A stretch of DNA of 64,000 nucleotides from Amycolatopsis solani (GTDB lineage Bacteria > Actinomycetota > Actinomycetes > Mycobacteriales > Pseudonocardiaceae), in contig NZ_JAWQJT010000001.1 of NCBI RefSeq assembly GCF_033441515.1, positions 2,790,001-2,854,000 of the forward strand. Direction: 5' to 3'. Of the stretch, positions 35,195 to 43,171 are shown piece after piece; positions within the stretch are counted from its first letter, which is position 1, and each line of letters starts with the position of its first letter. The translations under genes were made by a program, and so were the position numbers. The notes below the pieces were generated by a model that searched no databases, had not been told where the DNA came from, and worked only from the letters and a program-made list of their open reading frames with translations.

Positions 35195-36517
35195 CTAGAG
35201 AAGGACGGCGCCTTCCATGACGCCGATGGCCCGCAGGTCGCGGTACCAGCGCTCGACCGGGTGCTCCTTGACGAAGCCGTGCCCGCCGAGCAGCTGCACG
35301 CCCGCGTTGCCGATCTGCATGCCCTTGTCCGTGGCCAGCTTCCGGGCCAGCGCGACCTCCCGCGCGTACGGCTTGCCCTGCTCGGCGCGAGCCGCGGCGC
35401 GCAGCGTCACCAGGCGTAGGCCCTCCAGCTCGATCGCGATGTCGGCGACCGAGAACGCCACGGCCTGCCGGTGGCTGATCGGCTCGCCGAACGCCACCCG
35501 CTCGTTGACGTAGGGGACGACGTAGTCGAGGACGGCTTTCGCGGTGCCGGCGGCCAGCGCCGCCCAGCCCAGCCGCGAAAGCCGGACGAGGTCGGTGAAG
35601 ACGTCGAGCTTGCCGCCGCCGAGCAGCGCGCCCGCCGGCAGGTTGACGTGCTCCAGGTGCAGCTTGCCGGTCGCGGCGCCGCGCAGGCCCATCGCCGGCT
35701 CGGCCTCGATGGTCACCCCGGCGTTGGACGACTCGACGAGGAACAGCGCGGGGCCGCGGCCTTCGAGGTCGGCCGACACGATGAACAGCTCCGCCTGCGC
35801 CGCGCGCGGGACCAGCGACTTCACGCCGTCGAGCTGGTAGCCCTTCGGCGTGCGACGCGCCTTCGTCGCGGGCTTGAACGGGTCGTAGAGCGCTTTCTGC
35901 TCCTGCAGCGCCAGCGCCGCGGCGGGGACGTTCTCGCCGACGAACGCGGGCAGGTAGTCGGCCTGCTGCTGCTCGTCGCCCCAGCTGACCAGCGCGGTGC
36001 TGACCGCGGACGGCGCGAGCACGGCCACGGCCAGGCCGAGGTCGCCGTGCGCGAGCGCTTCCGCGACGAGCGCGTTGGTGACGACCGAGCGTTCGGTGCC
36101 GACGCCCCCGAGCTCCTCGGGGATGCCGACCAGGCTGATGCCCAGCTCGGCGGCCCGGCTCAGCAGGCCCTCGGGCGCCTCGAGCTTGGCGTCGGCGTCC
36201 GCGGCGGCCGGCCGCAGCTGCTCGGCGGCGAACTCCGTCACCGTCTCGACGATGAGCTGCTGGTCCTCACTCGGCGTGAGGTCGAACAGCCCCGTGTCCG
36301 CGGACGGCGCGAGCCGGGCGGGCTTGCCCAGCTTCTGCACCGACTTGAACGACCGGGTCGCCGCGCCGGCGACGCGGAAGCCGTTGCGGGTCCCCGCGGT
36401 GACCAGGTCCTCGAGGGGCTTGCGCAGCCCCGCGCGGTCGACGACCTTGCTCCCGGCCAGCCGGGTCAGCGCGGAAAGGCCCCAGCCCATCGCGTCCCGT
36501 TTCCTTGGCGCAGCCAT
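35195..36517 (-). CDS. acyl-CoA dehydrogenase-like protein (possible heteromeric partner)
   Basis: Second dehydrogenase of 440 residues. The FAD-binding middle is present (VAAALALQEQKALYDPF, LVPRAAQAELFIVSADL), but the C-terminus stops at EGAVLL, short of the EGTQQIQ segment found in the next gene. It also has an N-terminal extension of about 90 residues. Such pairs, one complete and one degenerate, form mixed alpha2beta2 enzymes in steroid and branched-chain catabolism, so a heteromer with the next gene is likely. I chose the ATG at 36517, after GGAGGGCCAC; an ATG at 36529 is less supported. Confidence 0.78.
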   Translation of the reverse strand: MAAPRKRDAMGWGLSALTRLAGSKVVDRAGLRKPLEDLVTAGTRNGFRVAGAATRSFKSVQKLGKPARLAPSADTGLFDLTPSEDQQLIVETVTEFAAEQLRPAAADADAKLEAPEGLLSRAAELGISLVGIPEELGGVGTERSVVTNALVAEALAHGDLGLAVAVLAPSAVSTALVSWGDEQQQADYLPAFVGENVPAAALALQEQKALYDPFKPATKARRTPKGYQLDGVKSLVPRAAQAELFIVSADLEGRGPALFLVESSNAGVTIEAEPAMGLRGAATGKLHLEHVNLPAGALLGGGKLDVFTDLVRLSRLGWAALAAGTAKAVLDYVVPYVNERVAFGEPISHRQAVAFSVADIAIELEGLRLVTLRAAARAEQGKPYAREVALARKLATDKGMQIGNAGVQLLGGHGFVKEHPVERWYRDLRAIGVMEGAVLL

Positions 36518-36535
36518 GTGGCCCTCCATCCCGTT

Positions 36536-36553
36536 ACCTACTCGCGAGTAGGT
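36536..36553. promoter_or_regulatory. perfect 18-bp palindrome ACCTACTCGCGAGTAGGT
   Basis: Perfect self-complementary 18-mer located 19 bases upstream of the dehydrogenase start, probably an operator for an acyl-CoA responsive TetR. No regulator gene adjoins. The SDR gene on the same strand ends 40 bases further upstream, so the site controls the dehydrogenase pair. Confidence 0.7.
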
Positions 36554-36592
36554 TAACCCGGGATGTCGCGCCGCGCCAGTGCGGGGCTGACC

Positions 36593-37381
36593 TTACGATG
36601 TAAGACGAGTGGAGATCTCCCACAGCTCCCGCGCGCCGGCGTGGTCCGTACGCCGTTCGAGCCTGGGCCGCTCGCCGTTCCGGCCGCCCGGGCCGACGTA
36701 GGCGTTGCCGGGGACGTCTTCGGTCGCGGCGAACAGGATCGGCAGCGCCCCGTACTCCGCCTTCTTCTGCGCGATCAGCGGGTAGACGGCCTTCATCAGC
36801 AGGGAGCGGCCGCCCCCGAAGTGCCGGTCGAGGCCGGTCCGCGCGACGCCGGGGTGCGCGGCGACGGCCCGGACCGCGCTTCCGGACAGCCGCCGCTGGA
36901 GTTCCTGCGTGAACAGCAGGTTCGCCAGCTTGGACTGGCTGTAGGCGCCGAGCGCGGAGTAGCGGCGGTGCTCCCAGTTCAGGTCGTCGAGACGGACCCG
37001 TCCCGTCCGCGCCAGCCCGGACGAGACGGTGACGACCCGGCCGGTCAGGTGCGGGAGCAGCAGGTTCGTCAGCAGGAACGGGCCGAAGTGGTTGACGGCC
37101 ATGTGCGTCTCGAAGCCGTCCGCGGTCCGCGCGTACGGCACGGCCATCACGCCCGCGTTGTTGATCAGGACGTCGAGCTCGCCGGACCAGCCGCCGGCGA
37201 ACTCCCGTACCGACGCCAGGTCGGCGAGGTCGAGGCGCCGGACTTCGGTGTCTCCCGGCGGCGGCGTGACGCGGGCGGGGTCGCGGACGGCGAGGACGAC
37301 GCGGTCGCCCCGGGCGGCGAGTTCGCGTGCGGCGACGGCGCCGAGGCCGCCGTTGGCGCCGGTGATCAGGTAAGTGGTCAT
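36593..37381 (-). CDS. SDR-family oxidoreductase
   Basis: Atypical short-chain dehydrogenase of 262 residues, retinol/chlorophyllide reductase-like. Motifs TGANGGLGAVAARELA, NNAGVMAVPY, VSSGLARTG and YSQSK. Transcribed away from an XRE regulator, a pairing common for MmyB-like regulators with their target SDR. Start ATG 37381. Confidence 0.85.
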   Translation of the reverse strand: MTTYLITGANGGLGAVAARELAARGDRVVLAVRDPARVTPPPGDTEVRRLDLADLASVREFAGGWSGELDVLINNAGVMAVPYARTADGFETHMAVNHFGPFLLTNLLLPHLTGRVVTVSSGLARTGRVRLDDLNWEHRRYSALGAYSQSKLANLLFTQELQRRLSGSAVRAVAAHPGVARTGLDRHFGGGRSLLMKAVYPLIAQKKAEYGALPILFAATEDVPGNAYVGPGGRNGERPRLERRTDHAGARELWEISTRLTS

Positions 37382-37431
37382 GGGCTCAGCGTCGCCGCGC
37401 TCGCGCGTGCGCGGCAGAGCGCGCCGATCGG

Positions 37432-37446
37432 GGGATCGGCGATCCC
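37432..37446. promoter_or_regulatory. inverted repeat GGGATC-GGC-GATCCC
   Basis: Perfect 6+6 inverted repeat with a 3-base spacer, in the 101-base gap between the divergent SDR and XRE genes. It is a likely binding site for the XRE regulator, which would control both genes. Confidence 0.5.
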
Positions 37447-37482
37447 TGGGTAAGCGGGTTCCGGGCGCCGATAATCGGGATC

Positions 37483-38307
37483 GTGAACCGCGCCGACCTC
37501 GCCGACTTCCTGCGCCGCCGCCGGGAGGCCCTGCGCCCGGACGACGTCGGCCTGCCGCCCGGGCAGCGGCGCCGCACGTCCGGGCTGCGCCGCGAGGAGG
37601 TCGCGACGCTCACCGGGATGTCCACCGACTACTACACGCGGCTGGAGCAGCAGCGCGGACCGCGGCCGTCGGAGCAGATGCTCGCCGCGATCGCGCGCGG
37701 CCTGCGCCTGACGCTCGACGAGCGCGACCACCTGTTCCGGCTGGCCGGGCACACCGCGCCGAGCCGCGTGTCGCGCGCGGACCACGTCAGCCCGGCGTTG
37801 ATGCGCGTACTCGACCGGCTGCACGACACGCCCGCGCAGGTGATGTCGAACCTCGGCGAGACGCTCGTGCAGAACCCGCAGGCCCGGGCGCTGCTCGGCG
37901 ACGAAACCGGCCACACCGGGCCGGCGCGCAGCGCATGTTATCGATGGTTCACCGACCCCGCGGAGCAGCTGCTCTACCCGCCTCCGGACCGTGCGCGCCA
38001 CGGCCGGTTCCTGGTCGCCGGCCTGCGCGCGGCCAGCGCGACCGACACCCGCGCCGCCGACCTCGCGCGGCTGCTCGCGGCGAAGAGCACGGACTTCGCG
38101 CGGCTGTGGGAAGCGCACGAAGTCGCGGTGCCGTTCGAGCGCCGCAAGACGCTGGTGCACCCGGCCCTCGGCGAGATCGGGCTCGACTGCCAGCTGCTCT
38201 TCACCGACGACCTCGCGCAGATGTTGCTGGTGTTCACCGCCACGCCGGGTACGGAGGACGCCGAGAAGCTGCAGCTGCTGTCCGTCGTCGGCCCGGAGCT
38301 ACTGTGA
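37483..38307 (+). CDS. XRE-family regulator with MmyB-like C-terminal domain
   Basis: Regulator of 274 residues. The N-terminal HTH is LRREEVATLTGMSTDYYTRL, followed by QRGPRPSEQML. The C-terminal part (about 95-270; LMRVLDRLHDTPAQVMSNLG, TLVHPALGEIGLDCQ) is the MmyB-like ligand-binding domain, thought to hold a fatty acid or similar. Start GTG 37483. Divergent from the SDR gene, likely its target. Its last 9 bases overlap the converging ltrA gene. Confidence 0.88.
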   Translation: MNRADLADFLRRRREALRPDDVGLPPGQRRRTSGLRREEVATLTGMSTDYYTRLEQQRGPRPSEQMLAAIARGLRLTLDERDHLFRLAGHTAPSRVSRADHVSPALMRVLDRLHDTPAQVMSNLGETLVQNPQARALLGDETGHTGPARSACYRWFTDPAEQLLYPPPDRARHGRFLVAGLRAASATDTRAADLARLLAAKSTDFARLWEAHEVAVPFERRKTLVHPALGEIGLDCQLLFTDDLAQMLLVFTATPGTEDAEKLQLLSVVGPELL

Positions 38308-39507
38308 GTGCTCGGCGTGCACCTGCCGCCGCCACTCGGCGAACCGCAGCCGCTCGAAGCCGATGAGCCCGAGCACGACCGCGGCGACGATCAGCAGCAG
38401 CACCGCGGCGGGCACGTGCTCCAGCAACGGCGTCGCCGCGACCAGCAGCACGCCGACGACCAGCCGCTGGTGGTTCCAGCTGCCCAGGTTGCGCCGGCGC
38501 AGCGCGCTCAGCGCGATCAGGTAGAGCCCGAGCCCGCCGGTCAGCGTCCAGATCGGCACCCCGTGCAGTGCTTCGCCGGGCGTGTGGTGCTCGGTGTCGG
38601 CGATGTAGAGGAAAGCCTTCTTCAGGCCGAGTGCGACGAGCACGATCCCGGCGATCAGCGGCAGGTGCAGGAACGTGTAGGAGTCCGTCGCGAGTTTCGT
38701 CCGTTCGGTGCCGGTGGCCTGGGTGAGCCGATGCTCGGACACGCGCGCGACGACGTCGAAGTAGGTCCACCACATCCCCGCGGCGAGCGCCAGCCCGCAC
38801 ACGGCCGCGCCGGCGACCAGCCACGACATCGGCAGCGACCCGATCCCGATGCCGATCGCGACGATCGACTCGCCGAGCGCGATGATCACGATCAGCCCGA
38901 ACCGTTCGGCGAAGTGCGCGGGCACGTTCAGCCGCCACCCGTCGGGCCCGGCGAGGTAGACGTTGAGGTAGTCGGCCAGCAGCGCGGCGACCCACAGCCC
39001 CAGCTGCCAGAGCCCGCTCAGCGCGGTGCCGACGGCGAGCAGCCCGACGGACGGCAGCAGGCCGACGAACATCCTCAGCAGGACCTTGCGCAACCCGGGG
39101 TCGTGCTTCGCCGCGCCGAGGTAGGCGACGAGGTGCAGCAGCCGCACGAGCGCGTAGCAAGCGACGAAGAGCAGAGGCGCGTACAGCCCACCGGGGAAGT
39201 CGACGAAAGCCTCGGGGATGGTCAGCGAAACGAGGAACATCACGGCCATCGCCCCGAACATGGCGAGCCGCGCGATCCCGTGGTCGACGTGGATGGTCGT
39301 CCCGAGCCAGGCGTAGGAGCACCAGCACCACCACAGGACGGCGAGCATGGCCAGCCCCTGCCCGACCCCGAGGGGGCTCAGGTGGTCGGCCATCAGCTGG
39401 GTGGTCTGGGTGATGGCGTAGACGAAGACCAGGTCGAAGAAGAGCTCGATGGTGGAAACGCGGTGGTCCTCATCCGCGCTCACCAGGTGCAGGCGTCTCG
39501 TGGGCAC
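38299..39507 (-). CDS. ltrA: low temperature requirement protein A
   Basis: Membrane protein (402 aa) of the LtrA family, first found needed for growth of Listeria at low temperature; function otherwise unknown. The family motif is STIELFFDLVFVYAITQ near the N-terminus, then about eleven hydrophobic helices, including LGESIVAIGIGIGSLP. Start GTG 39507. It overlaps the end of the XRE regulator. Confidence 0.9.
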   Translation of the reverse strand: MPTRRLHLVSADEDHRVSTIELFFDLVFVYAITQTTQLMADHLSPLGVGQGLAMLAVLWWCWCSYAWLGTTIHVDHGIARLAMFGAMAVMFLVSLTIPEAFVDFPGGLYAPLLFVACYALVRLLHLVAYLGAAKHDPGLRKVLLRMFVGLLPSVGLLAVGTALSGLWQLGLWVAALLADYLNVYLAGPDGWRLNVPAHFAERFGLIVIIALGESIVAIGIGIGSLPMSWLVAGAAVCGLALAAGMWWTYFDVVARVSEHRLTQATGTERTKLATDSYTFLHLPLIAGIVLVALGLKKAFLYIADTEHHTPGEALHGVPIWTLTGGLGLYLIALSALRRRNLGSWNHQRLVVGVLLVAATPLLEHVPAAVLLLIVAAVVLGLIGFERLRFAEWRRQVHAEHSQ

Positions 39508-39625
39508 GCCGAATTATGGACGGCGCGCTCCCGCCCGCGTCGCGTTTCCGGGTAACGCCCTGCGCGAACATGGCCGAGCGTGCACGCGTCTGGGACAATC
39601 AGCGAGGGACGTGGGGAGGTGGGTC

Positions 39626-40540
39626 GTGCATTCCTATGCGGCCGCGCTGCACCGGACGATCATGGCCGTCGACATCGCGGGCTACAACAACCCGAGCCGC
39701 ACCCTGGCCCACCTGCGAGAAGTCCACGGAGGTCTGTGGCGGATCCTGCGCACGACGTTCGCCGAAACGGGCATCCCGTGGGACGCCTGCTACGTGGAGA
39801 ACACCGGCGACGGCGCGATGTTCCTGCTGCCACCGGACGTCGCGAAGGCGGACCTGGTCGCCCAGTTCCCCGCCCGCATGCGCGACGAGCTGCGCCGTCA
39901 CAACCACGTGCACGCGGAGGGAGCACAGATCCGCCTCCGCCTGGCCCTCCACGCGGGCGAAGTGGCGGAGGGCAGCCACGGACGCGTCAGCAAGGCGGCG
40001 AGCTTCACCTTCCGCATCCTCGACGCCCCGGAAGCGAAGGCGGCGCAGAAAGAGGCGAAGGCCGATCTCGTGCTGATCACTTCGGACCTGCTGTACCAGG
40101 ACGTGGTCCGCGAAGACGCGGCCGCCGACCCGGAGGCGTTCCGGCGCATCCCGGTGAAGGTGAAGCCGGAGGAGAACGCCGCCTGGGCGTGGCTGCGCGT
40201 GTTCGGCGTGGTGAACGGGGTGACCGTTTCGGCGCCGGGGGATCCGAAGCACGAGGGATTCCCGGCGTTGATCGACGCGTTGCTCGCGGTGCCTTGTGTG
40301 CGCAAGGCGGAAAGCCGCCGGTTGTTGCTGGAAATGTTCCCCCGGCGGGAAATCGCCGACGCCGTTCCTTACCACGCCGAGGACCGTCTGCACGTCATCG
40401 CGCTCGCCCGGACGTGCGAGCGGTACGCGGGCGGAATGGCCGATCTCCTCGCCGCCATCCGGCTGCTCGACCCGGGATCGCCGCAGGTGGAAAAGGTGGC
40501 GTCGCTGGTGGCGGCGGGGGCGGGGCGGCCGGTGGGCTGA
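39626..40540 (+). CDS. class III cyclase-like protein with C-terminal effector-associated domain
   Basis: Protein of 304 residues. Residues about 10-200 resemble a class III nucleotide cyclase: metal-binding aspartates D16 in AVDIAGYN and D62 in NTGDGAMF, with helix LRLALHAGEVAEG, so it may make a cyclic-nucleotide signal. The C-terminal 90 residues (FPALIDALLAVPCVRKAESR, RTCERYAGGMADLLAAIRLL) match an effector-associated domain (EAD2-like), also present at the start of the next protein. Homotypic pairing would recruit this effector. GTG start 39626 with GGGGAGG upstream. First gene of the conflict block. Confidence 0.75.
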   Translation: MHSYAAALHRTIMAVDIAGYNNPSRTLAHLREVHGGLWRILRTTFAETGIPWDACYVENTGDGAMFLLPPDVAKADLVAQFPARMRDELRRHNHVHAEGAQIRLRLALHAGEVAEGSHGRVSKAASFTFRILDAPEAKAAQKEAKADLVLITSDLLYQDVVREDAAADPEAFRRIPVKVKPEENAAWAWLRVFGVVNGVTVSAPGDPKHEGFPALIDALLAVPCVRKAESRRLLLEMFPRREIADAVPYHAEDRLHVIALARTCERYAGGMADLLAAIRLLDPGSPQVEKVASLVAAGAGRPVG

Positions 40541-40634
40541 ACGATGTCCACTTTTTGCCATTCTTCCGCCCGGGTGAATGGGTAAACTCACGATCTTCGG
40601 GGGCGCTCCGCGGGGGCGGGAGGTGGTTCACCAG

Positions 40635-42131
40635 ATGTTCGTGCGGCGAGGCATGCCCCAGCTCGGGATCGCGATCCGCAAAGCACTCGTGGACGTCCTC
40701 GTGGTGGCGGGCTTCGCCGACGACAAGGCGATCCGCGCGTTGATGGTGGGTGAACTGCGCACCGCGCTCGACCACCCGTTCACCTTTTCGGACCAGCTGG
40801 CGGCCCGGGACCAGCTGGTCGAAATCGTCACCGCCTGCGGCCGGCTGGACAACGGGCTCGCCGTGCTGGCGGAGGTCCTCGAATTCCTGCGGCCCGGTAC
40901 GAAGGAATGCGCGGAAGTGCGGCGGCTGGTCTCGTCCGTGCGGATGCACGACGTCGTCCCGGAAGCCGAACAGGAGAAGCTCCACCGTCGGCTCGAGGGG
41001 TTCGTCCCGCCCGGGCTCGGCGGGGCCGTCCGCCGCGCCGCGCGGTACGTCGTCCCGCCGCCTTCGTACGCCGACGCGGCCGCGGCGTTCTCCGGGCTTG
41101 CGGACTTCAACGCCGCGCCCGGCGAGTTGCCGCCTGTGCTGACCTTCGTCGAACTCATCGCCGGGGAATGCGACGAACCCCTCGCCGGTCAACTGCGGGA
41201 ATGGTGTTCCGGGCAGGCCCGGCGGCTCCGCCTCGACAAGGCGTTGTCGGAATTGCGTGAAGAAATCGGCGGTTCTCCGCCGCCGGAAGGCAGGCTGCAC
41301 TTGATGATCGTGGTCCGGCCGGACGCGATCGAGCCCGGGCTGTACGAGCTGTCCCACTGGCGGCAGGACGATCCCGGCGAATGGCCGCCGCCGTGCGGGG
41401 ACACCGCGCTGGTCCGCGAAAACGATCTCGAGGAACGTGTCGACGCTCTGGTCGTCGCGGCGGAAGAGTCCTGGTCGGGCGGGAGCGCGGACGTGACACT
41501 GGAGTTCGTGCTGCCCAGGGCGTTGTTGAACCTGCCGGTGCATTCGTGGGCCGCCGACCGCGGTTCCGGTGTGCCCAAACCGTTGTACCTCGCGTATCCG
41601 ACGGTCATTCGTTCACTTGAACGGATGAGTTCCCGTAAATGGCATCGCGTTTGGCGGCGCCGGTGGGAGTCGTTGAGTCGCGATCCGTCGATCGAACGGG
41701 TGTATTTCTGCCCGGCAGGCGTAGCCGAAGACAACTATCGGCTGGATGCGATACTGAGCGACGAACAGTGGGTTGTGGTGGTGCTCAGTGAATCACCGCC
41801 GGTCAGCCCCATTTCCGAAGGTGACGAGCTATTGGCGGCATTGCGCGCGGGCCTGCCGGTGATCGTTTGGCATCCCACGGCCCCTTCGGAAGTCGTGCGC
41901 GAAGTGGTAGCCTGGCTTGCCGGCAGTAGTGGCGGATTGGGGGATTTGCCCGCGCGGGCAAGGGAGTCCCGGCTGGATGCACTTCGAAATCCGCCGTCGT
42001 CGACGGACGACGGTGTAGTACGCGATCTGGTGGTGCTATGGGACGACCCGAACCGGCTGCTTCCCCTCGCCGAGACCGGCATGGTCCGGCGGGTCGGGGG
42101 AGGCGCCGATGAGCGTGACCGAGCATCCTGA
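40635..42131 (+). CDS. EAD2 and VMAP-C domain protein (vWA-MoxR associated)
   Basis: Protein of 498 residues. The N-terminus (about 10-95; GIAIRKALVDVLVVAGFADD, RDQLVEIVTACGRL) is an EAD2-like adaptor that may pair with the cyclase protein. The rest (about 110-498) fits vWA-MoxR-associated proteins: LHLMIVVRPDAI at about residue 220, then VTLEFVLPRALLNLPVHSW, and a C-terminal VVVVLSESPPV with GLPVIVWHP. Such proteins link STAND/MoxR sensors to effectors. Start uncertain: ATG 40635 follows GGGAGGTGG at 11 bases; ATG 40578 would add 19 residues. Its end overlaps the MoxR gene by 23 bases. Confidence 0.75.
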   Translation: MFVRRGMPQLGIAIRKALVDVLVVAGFADDKAIRALMVGELRTALDHPFTFSDQLAARDQLVEIVTACGRLDNGLAVLAEVLEFLRPGTKECAEVRRLVSSVRMHDVVPEAEQEKLHRRLEGFVPPGLGGAVRRAARYVVPPPSYADAAAAFSGLADFNAAPGELPPVLTFVELIAGECDEPLAGQLREWCSGQARRLRLDKALSELREEIGGSPPPEGRLHLMIVVRPDAIEPGLYELSHWRQDDPGEWPPPCGDTALVRENDLEERVDALVVAAEESWSGGSADVTLEFVLPRALLNLPVHSWAADRGSGVPKPLYLAYPTVIRSLERMSSRKWHRVWRRRWESLSRDPSIERVYFCPAGVAEDNYRLDAILSDEQWVVVVLSESPPVSPISEGDELLAALRAGLPVIVWHPTAPSEVVREVVAWLAGSSGGLGDLPARARESRLDALRNPPSSTDDGVVRDLVVLWDDPNRLLPLAETGMVRRVGGGADERDRAS

Positions 42132-43170
42132 CAGCCCACCCGATTGGTGGATCTACCGCGGGACCGGCCGTCCGCTGCAGGACATCCGGCTGGCGGATCG
42201 CCTGCCCCCGCCGCCGCCGTGGCGCGACTTCCCGACCGCGGCACTGCCGGAAGTGGACGTGACCCCACCGGACGACGGCGAAACGGATCGCAAGCTCGGC
42301 ACCGAACTCAGTTATTCGTCGAGGAACGTCAACCGGCATGAAGTCGACATGGTCAACGCGGCGCTGTACTTGCGGCGCCCGCTGCTGGTCACCGGCCGTC
42401 CTGGCAGCGGCAAGTCGAGCCTGGCCTACCGGATTTCGCGCGAGCTGCGCCTGGGCCGCGTGCTGCGCTGGCCGATCACTTCGCACACCACGCTGAAGTC
42501 GGGGCTGTACGACTACGACGCCATCGGCCGCGTGCAGGCCGCCGCCGCGCGGCAGACACTGGCCGCGGGCGCCGAAGCGGAAGAGCCGCCGGTCGGCGAG
42601 TTCGTCCGGCTCGCCGAGCTGGGCACCGCCTTCCTGCCCCGCAGGCTGCCGCGCGTGCTGCTGGTGGACGAGCTCGACAAGGCGGAATCCGATCTCCCGC
42701 ACGACCTGCTGAGCTTGTTCGAAGACGGCGAGTTCCTGGTTCCCGAACTGGCCAGGGACGCCCGGCGCTCGGCGCAGGCGGAGGTGTTCACCGCCGATCC
42801 GGGTTACACCGCGGTGGTCGAGCACGGCCGCGTCCGGTGCGCGGCCTTCCCGATCGTCGTCATCACCAGCAACGGCGAGCGGGACTTCCCGCCGGCGTTC
42901 CTGCGCCGCTGCCTGCGGCTGGAGACCCGCGAACCGGACAACGACCAGCTCGCCGCGATGGTGGCGGCACACGCGCTCGACCCGCACCGCACGCAAAGCG
43001 CGCTGGTCGAAGACTTCGTGACGCGCAGCGCCGCCGTGGGCGGGCTGCCGGCCGACAAGCTGCTGGACGCCGTGTTCCTCGCGACGTCCGGCGCGTACCG
43101 GCCGGATGACGATTCGTGGCCGCGCCTCGTGGATTCCCTGTGGCGCCAGCTGAATCCGCAGGTGCCGTGA
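42109..43170 (+). CDS. MoxR-family AAA ATPase
   Basis: AAA+ ATPase of 353 residues. Walker A GRPGSGKS with K102, Walker B VLLVDELDKA (V183-D187-E188), sensor 1 VVITSNGERDFPPAFLRRC with an arginine finger, then a C-terminal lid. MoxR ATPases remodel vWA partners, and the next gene starts with a vWA-like domain, so the two probably act together. ATG 42109 has GGGGGAGG upstream and lies inside the previous gene's end. Confidence 0.9.
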   Translation: MSVTEHPDSPPDWWIYRGTGRPLQDIRLADRLPPPPPWRDFPTAALPEVDVTPPDDGETDRKLGTELSYSSRNVNRHEVDMVNAALYLRRPLLVTGRPGSGKSSLAYRISRELRLGRVLRWPITSHTTLKSGLYDYDAIGRVQAAAARQTLAAGAEAEEPPVGEFVRLAELGTAFLPRRLPRVLLVDELDKAESDLPHDLLSLFEDGEFLVPELARDARRSAQAEVFTADPGYTAVVEHGRVRCAAFPIVVITSNGERDFPPAFLRRCLRLETREPDNDQLAAMVAAHALDPHRTQSALVEDFVTRSAAVGGLPADKLLDAVFLATSGAYRPDDDSWPRLVDSLWRQLNPQVP

Positions 43171-43171
43171 C

